In this document: positions 32,231 to 42,870 of the stretch, one piece after another
How positions within the stretch are numbered: position 1 is the first letter of the stretch
How the letters are laid out: the number at the start of each line of letters is the position of its first letter
Notes under the pieces: model-generated
Seen by the model: the letters and a program-made list of their open reading frames with translations, nothing else
What the model was told of the DNA's origin: nothing
Databases searched by the model: none
Translations under genes and position numbers: made by a program
NCBI RefSeq assembly: GCF_004348595.1
Contig: NZ_SMKD01000018.1
Span: 1 to 61,280, forward strand
Source: Micromonospora sp. KC723
GTDB lineage: Bacteria > Actinomycetota > Actinomycetes > Mycobacteriales > Micromonosporaceae
Reading direction: 5' to 3'
DNA length: 61,280 nt

Positions 32231-32787
32231 CAGGCTCGGCCGAGGTAGCGGCCGTCACGGGTGTCGACCTTGATCTTCTCGCCGGTGGTGATGAAGAGCG
32301 GCACCTGCACGGTCGCACCGGTCTCGACGGTGGCCGGCTTGTTGCCGCCGGTCGACCGGTCGCCCTGCAGGCCCGGCTCGGTGTAGGTGACCTCCAGCAC
32401 GACGGAGGTGGGCAGCTCGACGTAGAGCGGCACGCCCTCGTGGGTGGCGACGGTCGCCTCCGCCTCGGGAAGGAGGTAGTTCGCCGCCTCGCCGACGGTG
32501 CCGCCGGGGACGGTGATCTGGTCGAACGTCTCCAGATCCATGAAGACGTAGTCCTCGCCGTCGGCGTAGAGGTACTGCATGGTGCGCTTGTCGACGGTCG
32601 CGGTCTCGACCTTGGTGCCCGCGTTGAAGGTCTTGTCGACCACCTTGCCGGACAGCACGTTCTTCAGGGTGGTACGCACGAAGGCACCACCCTTACCGGG
32701 CTTGACGTGCTGGAACTCGACGACGGACCAGAGCTCCCCGTCGAGGTTGAGTACCAGGCCGTTCTTCAGGTCGTTGGTGGTGGCCAT
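32230..32787 (-). CDS. efp: Elongation factor P
   Basis: EF-P binds beside the ribosomal P site and relieves stalling at polyproline. The protein starts '[17 protein letters not shown]' and has three OB-type domains in 185 residues. The domain I loop '[19 protein letters not shown]' contains the Lys that normally sits over the peptidyl-transferase centre. '[20 protein letters not shown]' is the family block of domain II. Several proteins in this window are proline-rich, so EF-P should matter for their synthesis. Confidence 0.97.
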   Translation of the reverse strand: MATTNDLKNGLVLNLDGELWSVVEFQHVKPGKGGAFVRTTLKNVLSGKVVDKTFNAGTKVETATVDKRTMQYLYADGEDYVFMDLETFDQITVPGGTVGEAANYLLPEAEATVATHEGVPLYVELPTSVVLEVTYTEPGLQGDRSTGGNKPATVETGATVQVPLFITTGEKIKVDTRDGRYLGRA

Positions 32788-32976
32788 TTCCTGCCTTGAT
32801 CATCAATTGGCGGACAGACCTGGAAAGTCTACTAGCTGCGTCGAACCGGCGACGGTGCCGCCGCCTGCCCGCCCCTCGGGCGCACGACCGGACAATCCGT
32901 ACCCGCGTCCGGCCACCCCGGCGCGACGTCACGGTGAGCAGAACAACAGCCGGTAACCCTCGTCACCCCGACGGGC

Positions 32977-34565
<1,589 letters not shown>

Positions 34566-34650
34566 TCACGACGGTGACGGCCGGGACGTTTCACCGGTGT
34601 GCACGGGGGCAGGGCGGAACGGGACCGGCCCCACGACGCGGGAGGACCCC

Positions 34651-35175
34651 ATGGCCAGCACCAGCATCGACGCCGCCGACATCCGGCTGCCCGCCACCAT
34701 CCTCGGCGTCGGCCTCGGCGGGTTCGTCGACGGCATCGTCCTGCACCAGGTGCTCCAGTGGCACCACCTGCTCAGCAGCACCGGCGACGACAACATCGGG
34801 GTGAGGGCGTACCCGGTGGACAGCGTGCCCGGCCTGCAGATGAACACCCTCTGGGACGGGCTGTTCCACGTGGTCACCTGGGTCGCGGTGCTCACCGGCC
34901 TGGCCCTGCTGTACGCCCGCGTCACCCGTTCCCGGGGCCGGCTCTGGCGGTCCGCGGCGCTGTGGGGGTGGGCGCTGGTCGGTTGGGGACTGTTCAACCT
35001 CGTCGAGGGGATCGTCAACCACCACCTGCTCGGCATCCACCACGTCCGCAGCGGCCCGCACCAGACCACCTGGGACGTCGGCTTCCTGCTGCTCGGTGTC
35101 GCCCTGGTGGCGGTGGGCTGGGCGGTGCAGCGGCGGGCCACCGCCGTCGACCTCCGCGCACCCGACCGGCGATGA
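34651..35175 (+). CDS. DUF2243 family membrane protein
   Basis: This is a 174-residue integral membrane protein with four hydrophobic segments. The first contains 'ILGVGLGGFVDGIVLHQVLQ' followed by 'WHHLLS', and a later one 'LFNLVEGIVNHHLLGIHHVR'; these His-rich motifs define DUF2243. The function is unproven. The conserved histidines could bind metal, and homologues are usually paired with a CtaG-like protein, as here. The ATG follows GGAGG by 5 bases. The stop overlaps the next gene (ATGA). Both genes are on the strand opposite to the aro genes. Confidence 0.85.
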   Translation: MASTSIDAADIRLPATILGVGLGGFVDGIVLHQVLQWHHLLSSTGDDNIGVRAYPVDSVPGLQMNTLWDGLFHVVTWVAVLTGLALLYARVTRSRGRLWRSAALWGWALVGWGLFNLVEGIVNHHLLGIHHVRSGPHQTTWDVGFLLLGVALVAVGWAVQRRATAVDLRAPDRR

Positions 35176-35948
35176 GCGGGCACCACGGGGCCACCGTCGG
35201 ACCGCCGCTGCTCGTACCACTGCTGGTTTTCTGGGTGTACCTGGCCGCCGCGCTGCGCGAACGCGACGCCGGACGCGGCGGCTGGAGCCACTGGCGGACG
35301 GCGAGTTTCGGCGCGGGAAGCGCGCTGCTCGCGGTGGCGCTACTGGTCCCCGGCCACGATCTGGTCGGACACATGTGGCGGCACCTGCTGGTCGGCATGC
35401 TGGCGCCGCTCGGGCTGGTGCTCGGCGCACCCGGCACCCTCGCCCTGCGGGTGCTGCACCGGCGACGCGGCCGGGCGCTCGTCCGGGCGCTGCGCCACCC
35501 GGTCACACGGGTGGCCGCCCACCCGGTGACCGGGCTGCTGCTCACCGTCGGCGGGCTGTACGCGCTGCACCTGACCCCGCTGTACCGGGCCACCCTGGAC
35601 CACCCGGCGCTGCACACGCTGGTGCTGGCGCACTTCCTGGCCAGCGGATACCTGTTCACCTGGGCGATCGCCGGTCCCGACCCGGGCCCGCACCGGCCGG
35701 CGGTGCCGGTCCGGCTCGTCGTGCTGGGCGTCTCGGTGGCCGCGCACGCCGCGCTGGCCCAGCTGATGTACGCCGGGCTGGTCGACACCTCGGCCACGGT
35801 GGCGCAGACCCGCACGGCGGCGACCCTGATGTACTACGTCGGCGACCTCGCCGAACTCCTGCTCGCGCTGGCCGTGCTGGTGACCTGGCGGCCCACCCGG
35901 GTTCACCCTGGGGTGCGGTCCGCCCAGCTCACCAGCCGGCCGGCGTGA
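35172..35948 (+). CDS. CtaG-like cytochrome c oxidase assembly membrane protein
   Basis: This 258-residue polytopic membrane protein of the caa3-type CtaG family has six to seven hydrophobic segments. The conserved histidines appear in 'HDLVGHMWRHLLVGMLAPLG', 'YALHLTPLYRA' and 'LHTLVLAHFLASGYLFTWAI'. CtaG proteins are implicated in copper delivery to cytochrome oxidase; no oxidase genes are in the window. It is translationally coupled to the DUF2243 gene, which suggests a two-component membrane complex. Confidence 0.85.
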   Translation: MSGHHGATVGPPLLVPLLVFWVYLAAALRERDAGRGGWSHWRTASFGAGSALLAVALLVPGHDLVGHMWRHLLVGMLAPLGLVLGAPGTLALRVLHRRRGRALVRALRHPVTRVAAHPVTGLLLTVGGLYALHLTPLYRATLDHPALHTLVLAHFLASGYLFTWAIAGPDPGPHRPAVPVRLVVLGVSVAAHAALAQLMYAGLVDTSATVAQTRTAATLMYYVGDLAELLLALAVLVTWRPTRVHPGVRSAQLTSRPA

Positions 35949-36023
35949 GCGCGTACGGCGTGCTGCGCCGCCGGTCCACCCCGCAGCCGCCGCGCGCCGG
36001 GTACGGCGCACCGGCGGCGGGCG

Positions 36024-36210
36024 GTGCCGACCGCGCTGGTGGTCTGCACCTTCCCGGTGGAGGTGGCCCGGACGATGATCGCCGGGGGGGCACCCGTTCT
36101 TCGCCGGGCTCGCCGGTGCCGACCCGCACGGGCTACCGACCGGCCACTGGCCGATGCTGAGCGCGCCGAAGGCGCTCGCCGACGTGCTCGACACGATCGC
36201 GGGCGACTGA
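36024..36210 (+). pseudogene. 3' remnant of an alpha/beta hydrolase
   Basis: The stretch reads 'PTALVVCTFPVEVARTMIAG', then after a run of seven G (36084-36090) the frame must shift to continue 'HPFFAGLAGADPHGLPTGHW' and 'PMLSAPKALADVLDTIAGD' to a TGA at 36208-36210. This matches the C-terminal end of small alpha/beta hydrolases, with the catalytic His in 'TGHWPM'. Removing one G from the run restores the frame. The N-terminal two thirds are absent. It fills most of the 307-base gap between the CtaG-like gene and aroK. Confidence 0.7.
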
Positions 36211-36255
36211 CGGACGCCGCCGCCGGCCCGCGCATCCCGGGCGGGCCAGGGCCGG

Positions 36256-36762
36256 TCAGGGCTTGAGCAGGCCGGCGATCTCGGCGGCGATCTCCTCCGG
36301 GGTCCGCCCGTCGGTGACCACGGTCGCGGTCGCCACCTGCGCGTAGAGCGGACGGCGCTGGTCCATCAGGTGCTTGAGGGTGGCCCGGGGGTTCACCGCG
36401 AGCAGCGGCCGGCCGGCGCCGAGCCCGACCCGCCGCACCGCGTCGGACAGTTCCACCGACAGATGCACCACGGTGTGCCCGACCAGCGCGGCGCGGTTCT
36501 CCTCCGCGAGGACCGCGCCGCCGCCGAGGGCGAGCACGCCGCCGTGCGAGGCCAGCGCCGCCGCCACCGCCGCCCGTTCGAGGGTACGGAAGTGCGCCTC
36601 CCCCTCGTCGATGAAGATCTCCGGGATCGGCTTGCCGGCCATCGCCTCGATGTCGGCGTCGGTGTCCCGGAAGGCAACCCCGAGCCGGGTCGCCAACTCC
36701 TCACCGACTGTGGTCTTGCCGGAACCCGGCGCCCCCACCAGCACACAGACCGGCTTCGTCAC
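36256..36762 (-). CDS. aroK: Shikimate kinase
   Basis: AroK phosphorylates shikimate with ATP. In 168 residues it shows the P-loop '[16 protein letters not shown]', the shikimate-binding '[11 protein letters not shown]', '[10 protein letters not shown]' (Walker-B-like GGG), the lid 'GAGRPLLAV' and '[10 protein letters not shown]'. The start gives '[18 protein letters not shown]' and overlaps the aroC stop by 4 bases. Confidence 0.96.
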   Translation of the reverse strand: MTKPVCVLVGAPGSGKTTVGEELATRLGVAFRDTDADIEAMAGKPIPEIFIDEGEAHFRTLERAAVAAALASHGGVLALGGGAVLAEENRAALVGHTVVHLSVELSDAVRRVGLGAGRPLLAVNPRATLKHLMDQRRPLYAQVATATVVTDGRTPEEIAAEIAGLLKP

Positions 36763-37937
36763 CGGATCACCAGGGCGTCGAGGTAGCCGGCGAGGTTGCG
36801 CCGGATCTCCGCCACCGAGTCGCCGCCGAACTTCTCGGTGGCGGCCTCGGCGAGCACCAGCGCCACCATCGCCTCGGCGACCACCGCCGCGGCGGGCACC
36901 GCGCAGACGTCGGAGCGCTGGTTGATCGCGGTGGCCGGCTCCCCGGTGGTCACGTCCACCGTCGCCAGGGCCCGGTTCAGCGAGGAGATCGGCTTCATCG
37001 CGGCCTTCACCCGCAGCGGCTCACCGGTGGTGATGCCGCCCTCCAGGCCGCCGGCCCGGTCGGTGACCCGGCGGACACCGGTCGCGCTCGGCACGATCTC
37101 GTCGTGCGCCGCGGACCCCCGGGAGCGGGCCTGCTGCCAGCCGTCGCCGATCTCCACGCCCTTGATCGCCTGGATGGACATCAGCGCGGTGGCCAGCCGG
37201 GCGTCGAGCTTGCGGTCCCACTGCACGTGGCTGCCCAGGCCCGGCGGGACACCGTACGCCAACACCTCGACCACCCCGCCGAGGGTGTCGGCGTCCTTCT
37301 TCGCGGCGTCGACCTCGGCGACCATCCGGGCGCTGGCCTCCGGGTCGAGGCAGCGCAGCGGGTCGGCGTCGATCCGCGCGGCGTCCTCCGGGGTGGGTCG
37401 CAGGCCCGGCGTGGCGGCGACCGGGCCGAGCTCCACCACGTGCGAGACGATCTCGATGCCGAGGGTCTGCCTGACCAGGGCCTTCGCCACCGTGCCGACG
37501 GCGACCCGGGCGGCGGTCTCCCGCGCGCTGGCCCGCTCCAGGATCGGCCGGGCGTCGGTGTGGCCGTACTTCTGCATGCCGGCCAGGTCGGCGTGGCCCG
37601 GACGGGGCCGGGTCAGCGGCGCGTTACGGGCCTGCCGGGCCAACTCCTCCGGGTCGACCGGGTCGGCGGCCATCACGGTCTGCCACTTCGGCCACTCGGA
37701 GTTGCCGACCCGGATCGCCACCGGGCTGCCCAGCGTGACGCCGTGCCGTAGGCCGCCGATGATCTCGATCTCGTCCTGCTCGAACGCCATCCGGGCGCCC
37801 CGGCCGTAGCCGAGCCGGCGGCGGGCCAACTCGTCGGCGATGTCGGCGGAGGTCACCTCCACCCCGGCGGGTACGCCCTCCATGAGGGCGACGAGGGCGG
37901 GACCGTGCGATTCACCTGCAGTCAGCCAGCGCAACAC
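36759..37937 (-). CDS. aroC: Chorismate synthase
   Basis: AroC makes chorismate from EPSP using reduced FMN. Signatures are '[16 protein letters not shown]' near the N-terminus, '[20 protein letters not shown]' and '[20 protein letters not shown]', and near the C-terminus '[20 protein letters not shown]' and '[17 protein letters not shown]'. I start at GTG 37937 (392 aa); the adjacent TTG 37934 is equally possible and gives the usual '[12 protein letters not shown]'. Upstream open frame lacks family features. The polysaccharide island begins 170 bases upstream. Confidence 0.95.
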   Translation of the reverse strand: MLRWLTAGESHGPALVALMEGVPAGVEVTSADIADELARRRLGYGRGARMAFEQDEIEIIGGLRHGVTLGSPVAIRVGNSEWPKWQTVMAADPVDPEELARQARNAPLTRPRPGHADLAGMQKYGHTDARPILERASARETAARVAVGTVAKALVRQTLGIEIVSHVVELGPVAATPGLRPTPEDAARIDADPLRCLDPEASARMVAEVDAAKKDADTLGGVVEVLAYGVPPGLGSHVQWDRKLDARLATALMSIQAIKGVEIGDGWQQARSRGSAAHDEIVPSATGVRRVTDRAGGLEGGITTGEPLRVKAAMKPISSLNRALATVDVTTGEPATAINQRSDVCAVPAAAVVAEAMVALVLAEAATEKFGGDSVAEIRRNLAGYLDALVIR

Positions 37938-38107
37938 GACGGTCAGTCTGTCACGCCCGGTGGCCGGGGCGGTGCCCCGCCCGACGCGTCCCGCCGTACG
38001 GACACGAGCACCTGGCGTCCGGCCACCCGCCCGCTGGCGAGCGCGCTGCCAGGCTGACCGCCCGCCGTGGTCGAGCAGGAGCGGGAGCAAAAGATCCGGC
38101 GCGCGGG

Positions 38108-38818
38108 TCAGGAAGTCCGCACCGCTATGATCGACTTGGTGAGGCCGAGCATTCGCTCCGCCCGGATCGTCGAGTCCGGAAACAGGTAGCGCATCTCGGC
38201 GCGGCCGATCAGCTCGGTGGTGAGGACCTGCTTCATGGCGGCGTCCCAGGACTTTCCAGGGGTGTACGCCAGCGGCCACTTGCGGGCCATCGCCACCCGG
38301 GCCGGCACCGGGAGGAACTGCATCCCGGGCGCCACCCAGTGCGGCTCGACCGGAAAGTACCGGTACGGGGTCTGCACCCAGTGCCGGGGTGCCAGTTCGC
38401 GGATCGCCTCGGCCATCCGCCGCCGACGCTCGTGCCCGCCCACGTGCTCCAGCACGCTGTTGCTGAACACCAGGTCGTAGCGGCGGGACAGGATCGACGG
38501 GGGCAACTCGCAGGCGTCGGCGTGATCGGCCTCCATCCCGTCGGGCAGCTCCGCCGGCAGCGGTTCCAGGTTCACCACGTGCACGTGCTTCGGCCGTACC
38601 GGCACCTTCGTCCAGCTGCTCACCCGGCCGCCCAGGTCCAGCACGGTCATCTCGGCCAGTTCCGGGAAGGTCTCCGACAGCCACAGCGCCCGCTTCGCCC
38701 GGCGCTTCGCGCCGTACGAGTCAGGGGCGTCGACCAGGCGGAAGCGCACCGCGTGCAGCGGCCCCCGGCTCCGGTGCGCGGGCGCGCTCTCGTCGTTCGT
38801 GCCGGTTCCGCTCGCCAC
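38108..38818 (-). CDS. SAM-dependent class I methyltransferase
   Basis: This 236-residue methyltransferase probably acts on the glycan made by the neighbouring genes. The Rossmann core shows motif I '[13 protein letters not shown]', an acidic position in 'VVNLEPLP', motif II/III-like 'DHADACELP' and '[17 protein letters not shown]', then '[16 protein letters not shown]'. That last stretch is typical of small glycan and lipid O-methyltransferases. The start at GTG 38818 is decided by GGGGGAG 6 bases upstream; an earlier GTG at 38833 would overlap the sulfotransferase by 13 bases. It is the last gene of the six-gene glycan operon. Confidence 0.8.
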   Translation of the reverse strand: MASGTGTNDESAPAHRSRGPLHAVRFRLVDAPDSYGAKRRAKRALWLSETFPELAEMTVLDLGGRVSSWTKVPVRPKHVHVVNLEPLPAELPDGMEADHADACELPPSILSRRYDLVFSNSVLEHVGGHERRRRMAEAIRELAPRHWVQTPYRYFPVEPHWVAPGMQFLPVPARVAMARKWPLAYTPGKSWDAAMKQVLTTELIGRAEMRYLFPDSTIRAERMLGLTKSIIAVRTS

Positions 38819-38820
38819 GG

Positions 38821-39714
38821 TCAGCTCCCCCACTCGAAGGTCATGCCCAGCCGTTTGGCGAGGGCCTCGTTGTACGGCGCGTAGTACCGGGTCAACTCGT
38901 CCCGCACGGCCGGGTCCATGGCGCTGCTGCGCCGGTCGTTGAACACCTCGTACCGGTCGAGCTGGTACGGAGGCAGGGCGAGGAATTCCAGCACCCGCCC
39001 GTAGGTGGCGGCCGGCTCCCGGTACAGCGTCTCGCTCGGCAGGATCAGCAACCGCTCCCGGTCGAAGCGGTCCAGCCAGGGTTCCAGGTGCTCCAGGTAG
39101 CGGCCCCGGGCACGGTAGCTGTACCAGTCGTAGGCGTTGCTCACGTACGTCGGATCCGCGACCAGCCTCTCCCGCTCCCCCGCCGTGCGTTCCTCCTCGG
39201 CGGCAAGCGCGGCGGCGAAGCCCAATGGCTCGACCCCCTCGGTACGCCGTTCCTTCCAGTGCGAGTACGCCCGCTCCACCGGGTCGCGCAACAGCACGAT
39301 CAGCTTCACCGACGGGATCAGCCCGGCCACCCGCTGCGGGGCGAGCGGGTGGAACATGTACAGCGGCGCCGCCTCGCCCACCCGGGTCGGCCCGCCGTGC
39401 CGGCGTTCCAGTGCCTGCCGCTGCCGCAGCGTCGGGAAGTGCGACCGGTACCAGGCCTCGCCACGGGCGTAGGTGTCCTCGAAGTAGTGCGAGGTCTTCG
39501 TGTTCCAGGCCGGGAAGAGTCGGGGCACCAGCGGGTGCGACAGCAGGTAGCGCCAGAGCGAGGTCGTGCCGCCCCGCTTGGTACCGATGATGAGGAAGTC
39601 CGGCAGCGGGCGCCGATGGCTGGTGCGTTCCCCGTACCGGACCAGGGAGTGCCGCACCCCGGTCACCACCGGTGCCGGCACCAGCGCCTTCATCCGGTCC
39701 CGCAGCGTCGTCAT
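38821..39714 (-). CDS. PAPS-dependent sulfotransferase
   Basis: This protein is predicted to transfer sulfate from PAPS, probably to a sugar hydroxyl of the exported glycan. The 5'-phosphosulfate loop is 'DFLIIGTKRGGTTSLWRYLL' (residues about 39-58), and the 3'-phosphate site is 'KLIVLLRDPVERAYSHWKER'. The region 'WNTKTSHYFE' and the C-terminal 'RYEVFNDRRSSAMDPAVRD' resemble heparan-sulfate-type carbohydrate sulfotransferases. The length of 297 is normal. It starts 13 bases after the flippase and ends 2 bases before the methyltransferase start. No PAPS-synthesis genes are in the window. Confidence 0.9.
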   Translation of the reverse strand: MTTLRDRMKALVPAPVVTGVRHSLVRYGERTSHRRPLPDFLIIGTKRGGTTSLWRYLLSHPLVPRLFPAWNTKTSHYFEDTYARGEAWYRSHFPTLRQRQALERRHGGPTRVGEAAPLYMFHPLAPQRVAGLIPSVKLIVLLRDPVERAYSHWKERRTEGVEPLGFAAALAAEEERTAGERERLVADPTYVSNAYDWYSYRARGRYLEHLEPWLDRFDRERLLILPSETLYREPAATYGRVLEFLALPPYQLDRYEVFNDRRSSAMDPAVRDELTRYYAPYNEALAKRLGMTFEWGS

Positions 39715-39727
39715 CGCGTCCTCCTCG

Positions 39728-41278
39728 TCATACCGGTCCCCGATCCCGCAGCGCGGACGCCGCCGCGCGTGCCTGCCGGCGTACCCGGGGGTGCAGCAGC
39801 GGTACGGCGGCGAGCAGCGCCATCACCCCGAGGGTGAGGAACAGCCCGGCCACCTCGCGGCCGGCGACCGCCGCCACCGCCGCGGCCAGCACGGCGGTGC
39901 CGGTGCCGGCGAGCCCAGCGGTGACCAGCACCGACCGGGTGACCAGCGGTACGCCGACCACCCGGCGGGCGGCGAGGGTGGCGAGCAGGTTCTCCGCCAC
40001 GATTCCGGCGGTCCACGCCACGGCCGCGCCGAACGCACCGTGCGCCGGGATCAGCGCCACGGCGAGGCCGACGTTGAGCAGCAGGCCGGTCGCGGCGGCC
40101 AGCAGGTGTTGCCCGCTGCTGCCACTCATCAGCAGCAGCGTCTGCACGATCCCGGTGCCGGAGTTGACCATCATCGCCCCGGCGAGCACGGCCATCGCGG
40201 TGGCGCCGATGGTGAACTCCGCGCCGAACAGTCGTAGGAAGCCCGGCGCGAAGAACGCCAGAAGCAGGTAGCCCGGCCAGGAGAGCGCAATGATCACCAC
40301 GGTGATCCGCCGGTAGACGGCCACCGCCTCGGCGGTGCGGCCTTGGCCGAGCAACCGGGACAGCTGCGGCGCGACGGCCACCCGCAGACCCTGCATGATG
40401 AGCAGACCGGCGAGAGCGTAACGGCCGACCGCACCGATCACGCCCGCCTCGGACTGGTCGGCGAGCGCGGCCGTGAGCAGCACCGTCAACCACATGCTGC
40501 TGGCGTCGATGGTGGCGGAGGCGGCCCGGGGCAGGGCGAAGCCCCACAGCGTCCGCCAGTCCCCCCGGGCCGGGCGCAGCCGCGCGCCGGCGGTCAGGCC
40601 GAGCGGGCGCAGCAGCAGCACCCCGCAGGCCAGCACGGCCAGCGCCACCGGGGCGAGCCAGCCGGCGAACACCACGGTCACCCCCGCCCCAGCGAGGAGC
40701 GCGGCGAGCACCAGCGCCGGGCGGGCCGCCGGGACGAGCGCGTACTGCACGGCCACCAGCGCGGCGACCGGGCGAACCGCCCGCACGGCGGCGAGCAGCA
40801 CGGTCATCGCCACCACGACAGGCAGGCTGGTGAAGGCGAGCCGGAGCAGGTCACCACCCTCTGCCGTGCCGGGGTCGAAGAGCATCGGGGCGAGCGCTCC
40901 GGAGCAGACGACGCCGGTGGCCGCCACGACGGCGGCAAGCAGCAGCGTCGGAGCCAGGGCCACCGGCAGCAGCCGGGCCGCGTCCCCGTCCGGACCGCGG
41001 GTACGCCGGGGCAGCATCCAGACCAGTGCGGTGTCCGCGCCGGCGCAGCAAAGCACCCCCATGATGGCCACCACCCCGATCGCGGTGAACATCGCGCCCG
41101 AGCCGGCCGGCCCGAGCCCTCGGACGATCACCACGGTGAGCAGGAAGCCGAGCAGGCCGTTGACGGCGGCCCCGGCGAGCCCCACCATCCCGTTGCGCGT
41201 GCCACGGCGTACCTCGCGGTCTCCGCTGGTCCGGTCGGCAGCGGTGACGGCCGTGACCGGCGTGCCCCCGGCGGTCAT
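39728..41278 (-). CDS. Wzx-type polysaccharide flippase (MOP superfamily)
   Basis: This 516-residue membrane protein has about 12-14 hydrophobic segments. It begins with a soluble tail of about 25 residues and then 'GTRNGMVGLAGAAVNGLLGF', the usual first helix of polysaccharide exporters of the MATE/MOP superfamily. 'PRAASATIDASSMWL' and 'GRYALAGLLIMQGLRVAVAP' resemble the central conserved loops. It would flip lipid-linked repeat units outward for polymerisation. The ATG start is taken where it overlaps the polymerase/ligase stop (ATGA); the same frame stays open through the upstream gene but that part is arginine-rich shadow. Confidence 0.88.
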   Translation of the reverse strand: MTAGGTPVTAVTAADRTSGDREVRRGTRNGMVGLAGAAVNGLLGFLLTVVIVRGLGPAGSGAMFTAIGVVAIMGVLCCAGADTALVWMLPRRTRGPDGDAARLLPVALAPTLLLAAVVAATGVVCSGALAPMLFDPGTAEGGDLLRLAFTSLPVVVAMTVLLAAVRAVRPVAALVAVQYALVPAARPALVLAALLAGAGVTVVFAGWLAPVALAVLACGVLLLRPLGLTAGARLRPARGDWRTLWGFALPRAASATIDASSMWLTVLLTAALADQSEAGVIGAVGRYALAGLLIMQGLRVAVAPQLSRLLGQGRTAEAVAVYRRITVVIIALSWPGYLLLAFFAPGFLRLFGAEFTIGATAMAVLAGAMMVNSGTGIVQTLLLMSGSSGQHLLAAATGLLLNVGLAVALIPAHGAFGAAVAWTAGIVAENLLATLAARRVVGVPLVTRSVLVTAGLAGTGTAVLAAAVAAVAGREVAGLFLTLGVMALLAAVPLLHPRVRRQARAAASALRDRGPV

Positions 41279-42870
41279 GTCGCGCCTCCCCCGTGCGGCG
41301 CCTCCGCGACCGATCGCTGCGCGGGCGGCCCCGACGGCGCGGGCGCGGCGGGCGCGGACGGTGGCGGCGCGGCCGACGTCCCGCCCGGGGCGGTGGCCGG
41401 CCCGGCCGCGCCGGTCACCCGGCGGACCGCGCCGCGCACCGCCGTGCGCAGCGGGACGGCGGCGATGCCGGTCGCCCGCCTCGGCCGGCCCGGTCCGGGC
41501 GGCACCGCGGCGCGGCCGACGCTGCGGGTACGCCACGGGGTCAGCGGCGCCGGCCGGGCCATGCTCGACGGGCCGACCGGAGCCCGGTTGACGGGCCCGG
41601 CGACCGCGGCGAGCCCGGCGCCCACGGCGAAGAAGATGATCGACAGGTTGGGATCGATGTACGCGTAGACGGGGATCACCACCAGCGCGATCACCGGCAC
41701 GGTGCTCAGCCAGTGCCCGGCCGGCGAGACGGCGGCGGCCAGCCGCCGGGCGACCAGCACCAGCCAGCCGAGGAAGACCACCAGCGCCGGGATGCCGTGA
41801 CTGTAGAGGATCTGCCAGACCAGGCCCTGGGTGCCCAGCGGCTCCTCGGCCAGCGTGGTGTCGACGCTCTTCGGCGCGCCGTAGCCGAGCAGCGGCGACT
41901 GTTGCACCGCCTGCCAGGTGCGCACGTACAGGTCCAGCCGGTCGATGTTGGTGTCGGTGGTGCTGACCCGGGCGTTGATCATCTCCTGGACGGGCACGAC
42001 CAGGCTGACGATCCACACCAGCAGCACCAGCCCGGCGATCGACACGATCAGCCGGGCGTTGCCCCGGACCAGGGCACGCAGCGCCAGGTAGAGCAGGCCG
42101 GCGCCGAGGCCGACGAACATGCCCCGGTTGAGCGTCAGGAACGCCGGCACCACCGACAGCGGCAGCGACAGCCACAGCACCGCCCGGAACCGGCCGGTGC
42201 GCACCGAGGTCAGGTACGCCAGCACGCACGGCACCAGCAGCGCGTACGCCGTACCCCAGTTGTTGGTGTAGGGGTAGGGCGCGGCGGTGCGGTAGATCGG
42301 CGTTCGCGACACCGGGTTGAACTCGTTGAGCCGGACGTGGGTCAGCGCCTGGATGTAGCGCTGGCCGGAGACGCTGGCCGGCAGCGCCATCTCCACCGGC
42401 GTGGTCAGCGCGAAGCTGGACGCGAACACGGCGAGCCAACCCAGCCCCACGATGCCCAGCCAGTACCAGCCGAGCGGGCGCAGCACCCGCTCCCAGGGGG
42501 CGCCCTCCCGGACCAGGGTGTACACGTACACGCAGACCACCAGGGCGGTCACCAGGAAGCCGTAGCGCAGCCCGAAGGTGAGGTACGCGGTGACCCGGTC
42601 CAGCCGGGTGGCGCTGGCCAGCACCAGGACGAGGAAGACCAGCCAGCAGGCGGCGCCGGCGGGCAGCGGCACCCGGCCCCGGGCGACCAGCAGGGCCAGC
42701 AGGACGGCGCCGAACACGGCCCAGCCCAGGTAGAACGCGCCCAGCGCCCACCAGAGCGGGACCAGTGCGAACATGACGGTCAGCGGCCAGAAGGGCAGCG
42801 GCGGCGGGCCGGAGGGCGGCGTGGTGGTGCTCCCGGGCGACGTGGCGTTCCCGGGCCCTCGGTCAGACAC
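41275..42870 (-). CDS. O-antigen polymerase/ligase-like membrane protein (Wzy/WaaL type)
   Basis: This 531-residue membrane protein has 10-12 hydrophobic segments from residue 27 to about 430, followed by a Pro/Ala/Arg-rich tail of about 100 residues likely to be cytoplasmic. The large periplasmic-type loop (about residues 165-210) and the 'LTLNRGMFVGLGAGLLYLAL' segment fit the Wzy_C family. It would polymerise repeat units or attach chains on the outer face of the membrane. It overlaps the GT2 gene by 8 bases at its start and the flippase by 4 at its end. Confidence 0.85.
   Translation of the reverse strand: MSDRGPGNATSPGSTTTPPSGPPPLPFWPLTVMFALVPLWWALGAFYLGWAVFGAVLLALLVARGRVPLPAGAACWLVFLVLVLASATRLDRVTAYLTFGLRYGFLVTALVVCVYVYTLVREGAPWERVLRPLGWYWLGIVGLGWLAVFASSFALTTPVEMALPASVSGQRYIQALTHVRLNEFNPVSRTPIYRTAAPYPYTNNWGTAYALLVPCVLAYLTSVRTGRFRAVLWLSLPLSVVPAFLTLNRGMFVGLGAGLLYLALRALVRGNARLIVSIAGLVLLVWIVSLVVPVQEMINARVSTTDTNIDRLDLYVRTWQAVQQSPLLGYGAPKSVDTTLAEEPLGTQGLVWQILYSHGIPALVVFLGWLVLVARRLAAAVSPAGHWLSTVPVIALVVIPVYAYIDPNLSIIFFAVGAGLAAVAGPVNRAPVGPSSMARPAPLTPWRTRSVGRAAVPPGPGRPRRATGIAAVPLRTAVRGAVRRVTGAAGPATAPGGTSAAPPPSAPAAPAPSGPPAQRSVAEAPHGGGAT

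Noticed and set aside
37938..38107. Small gene or terminator in the gap upstream of aroC
   Set aside because: Only a 5-base hairpin (GGGGC/GCCCC) and no coding frame with a ribosome-binding site were found.
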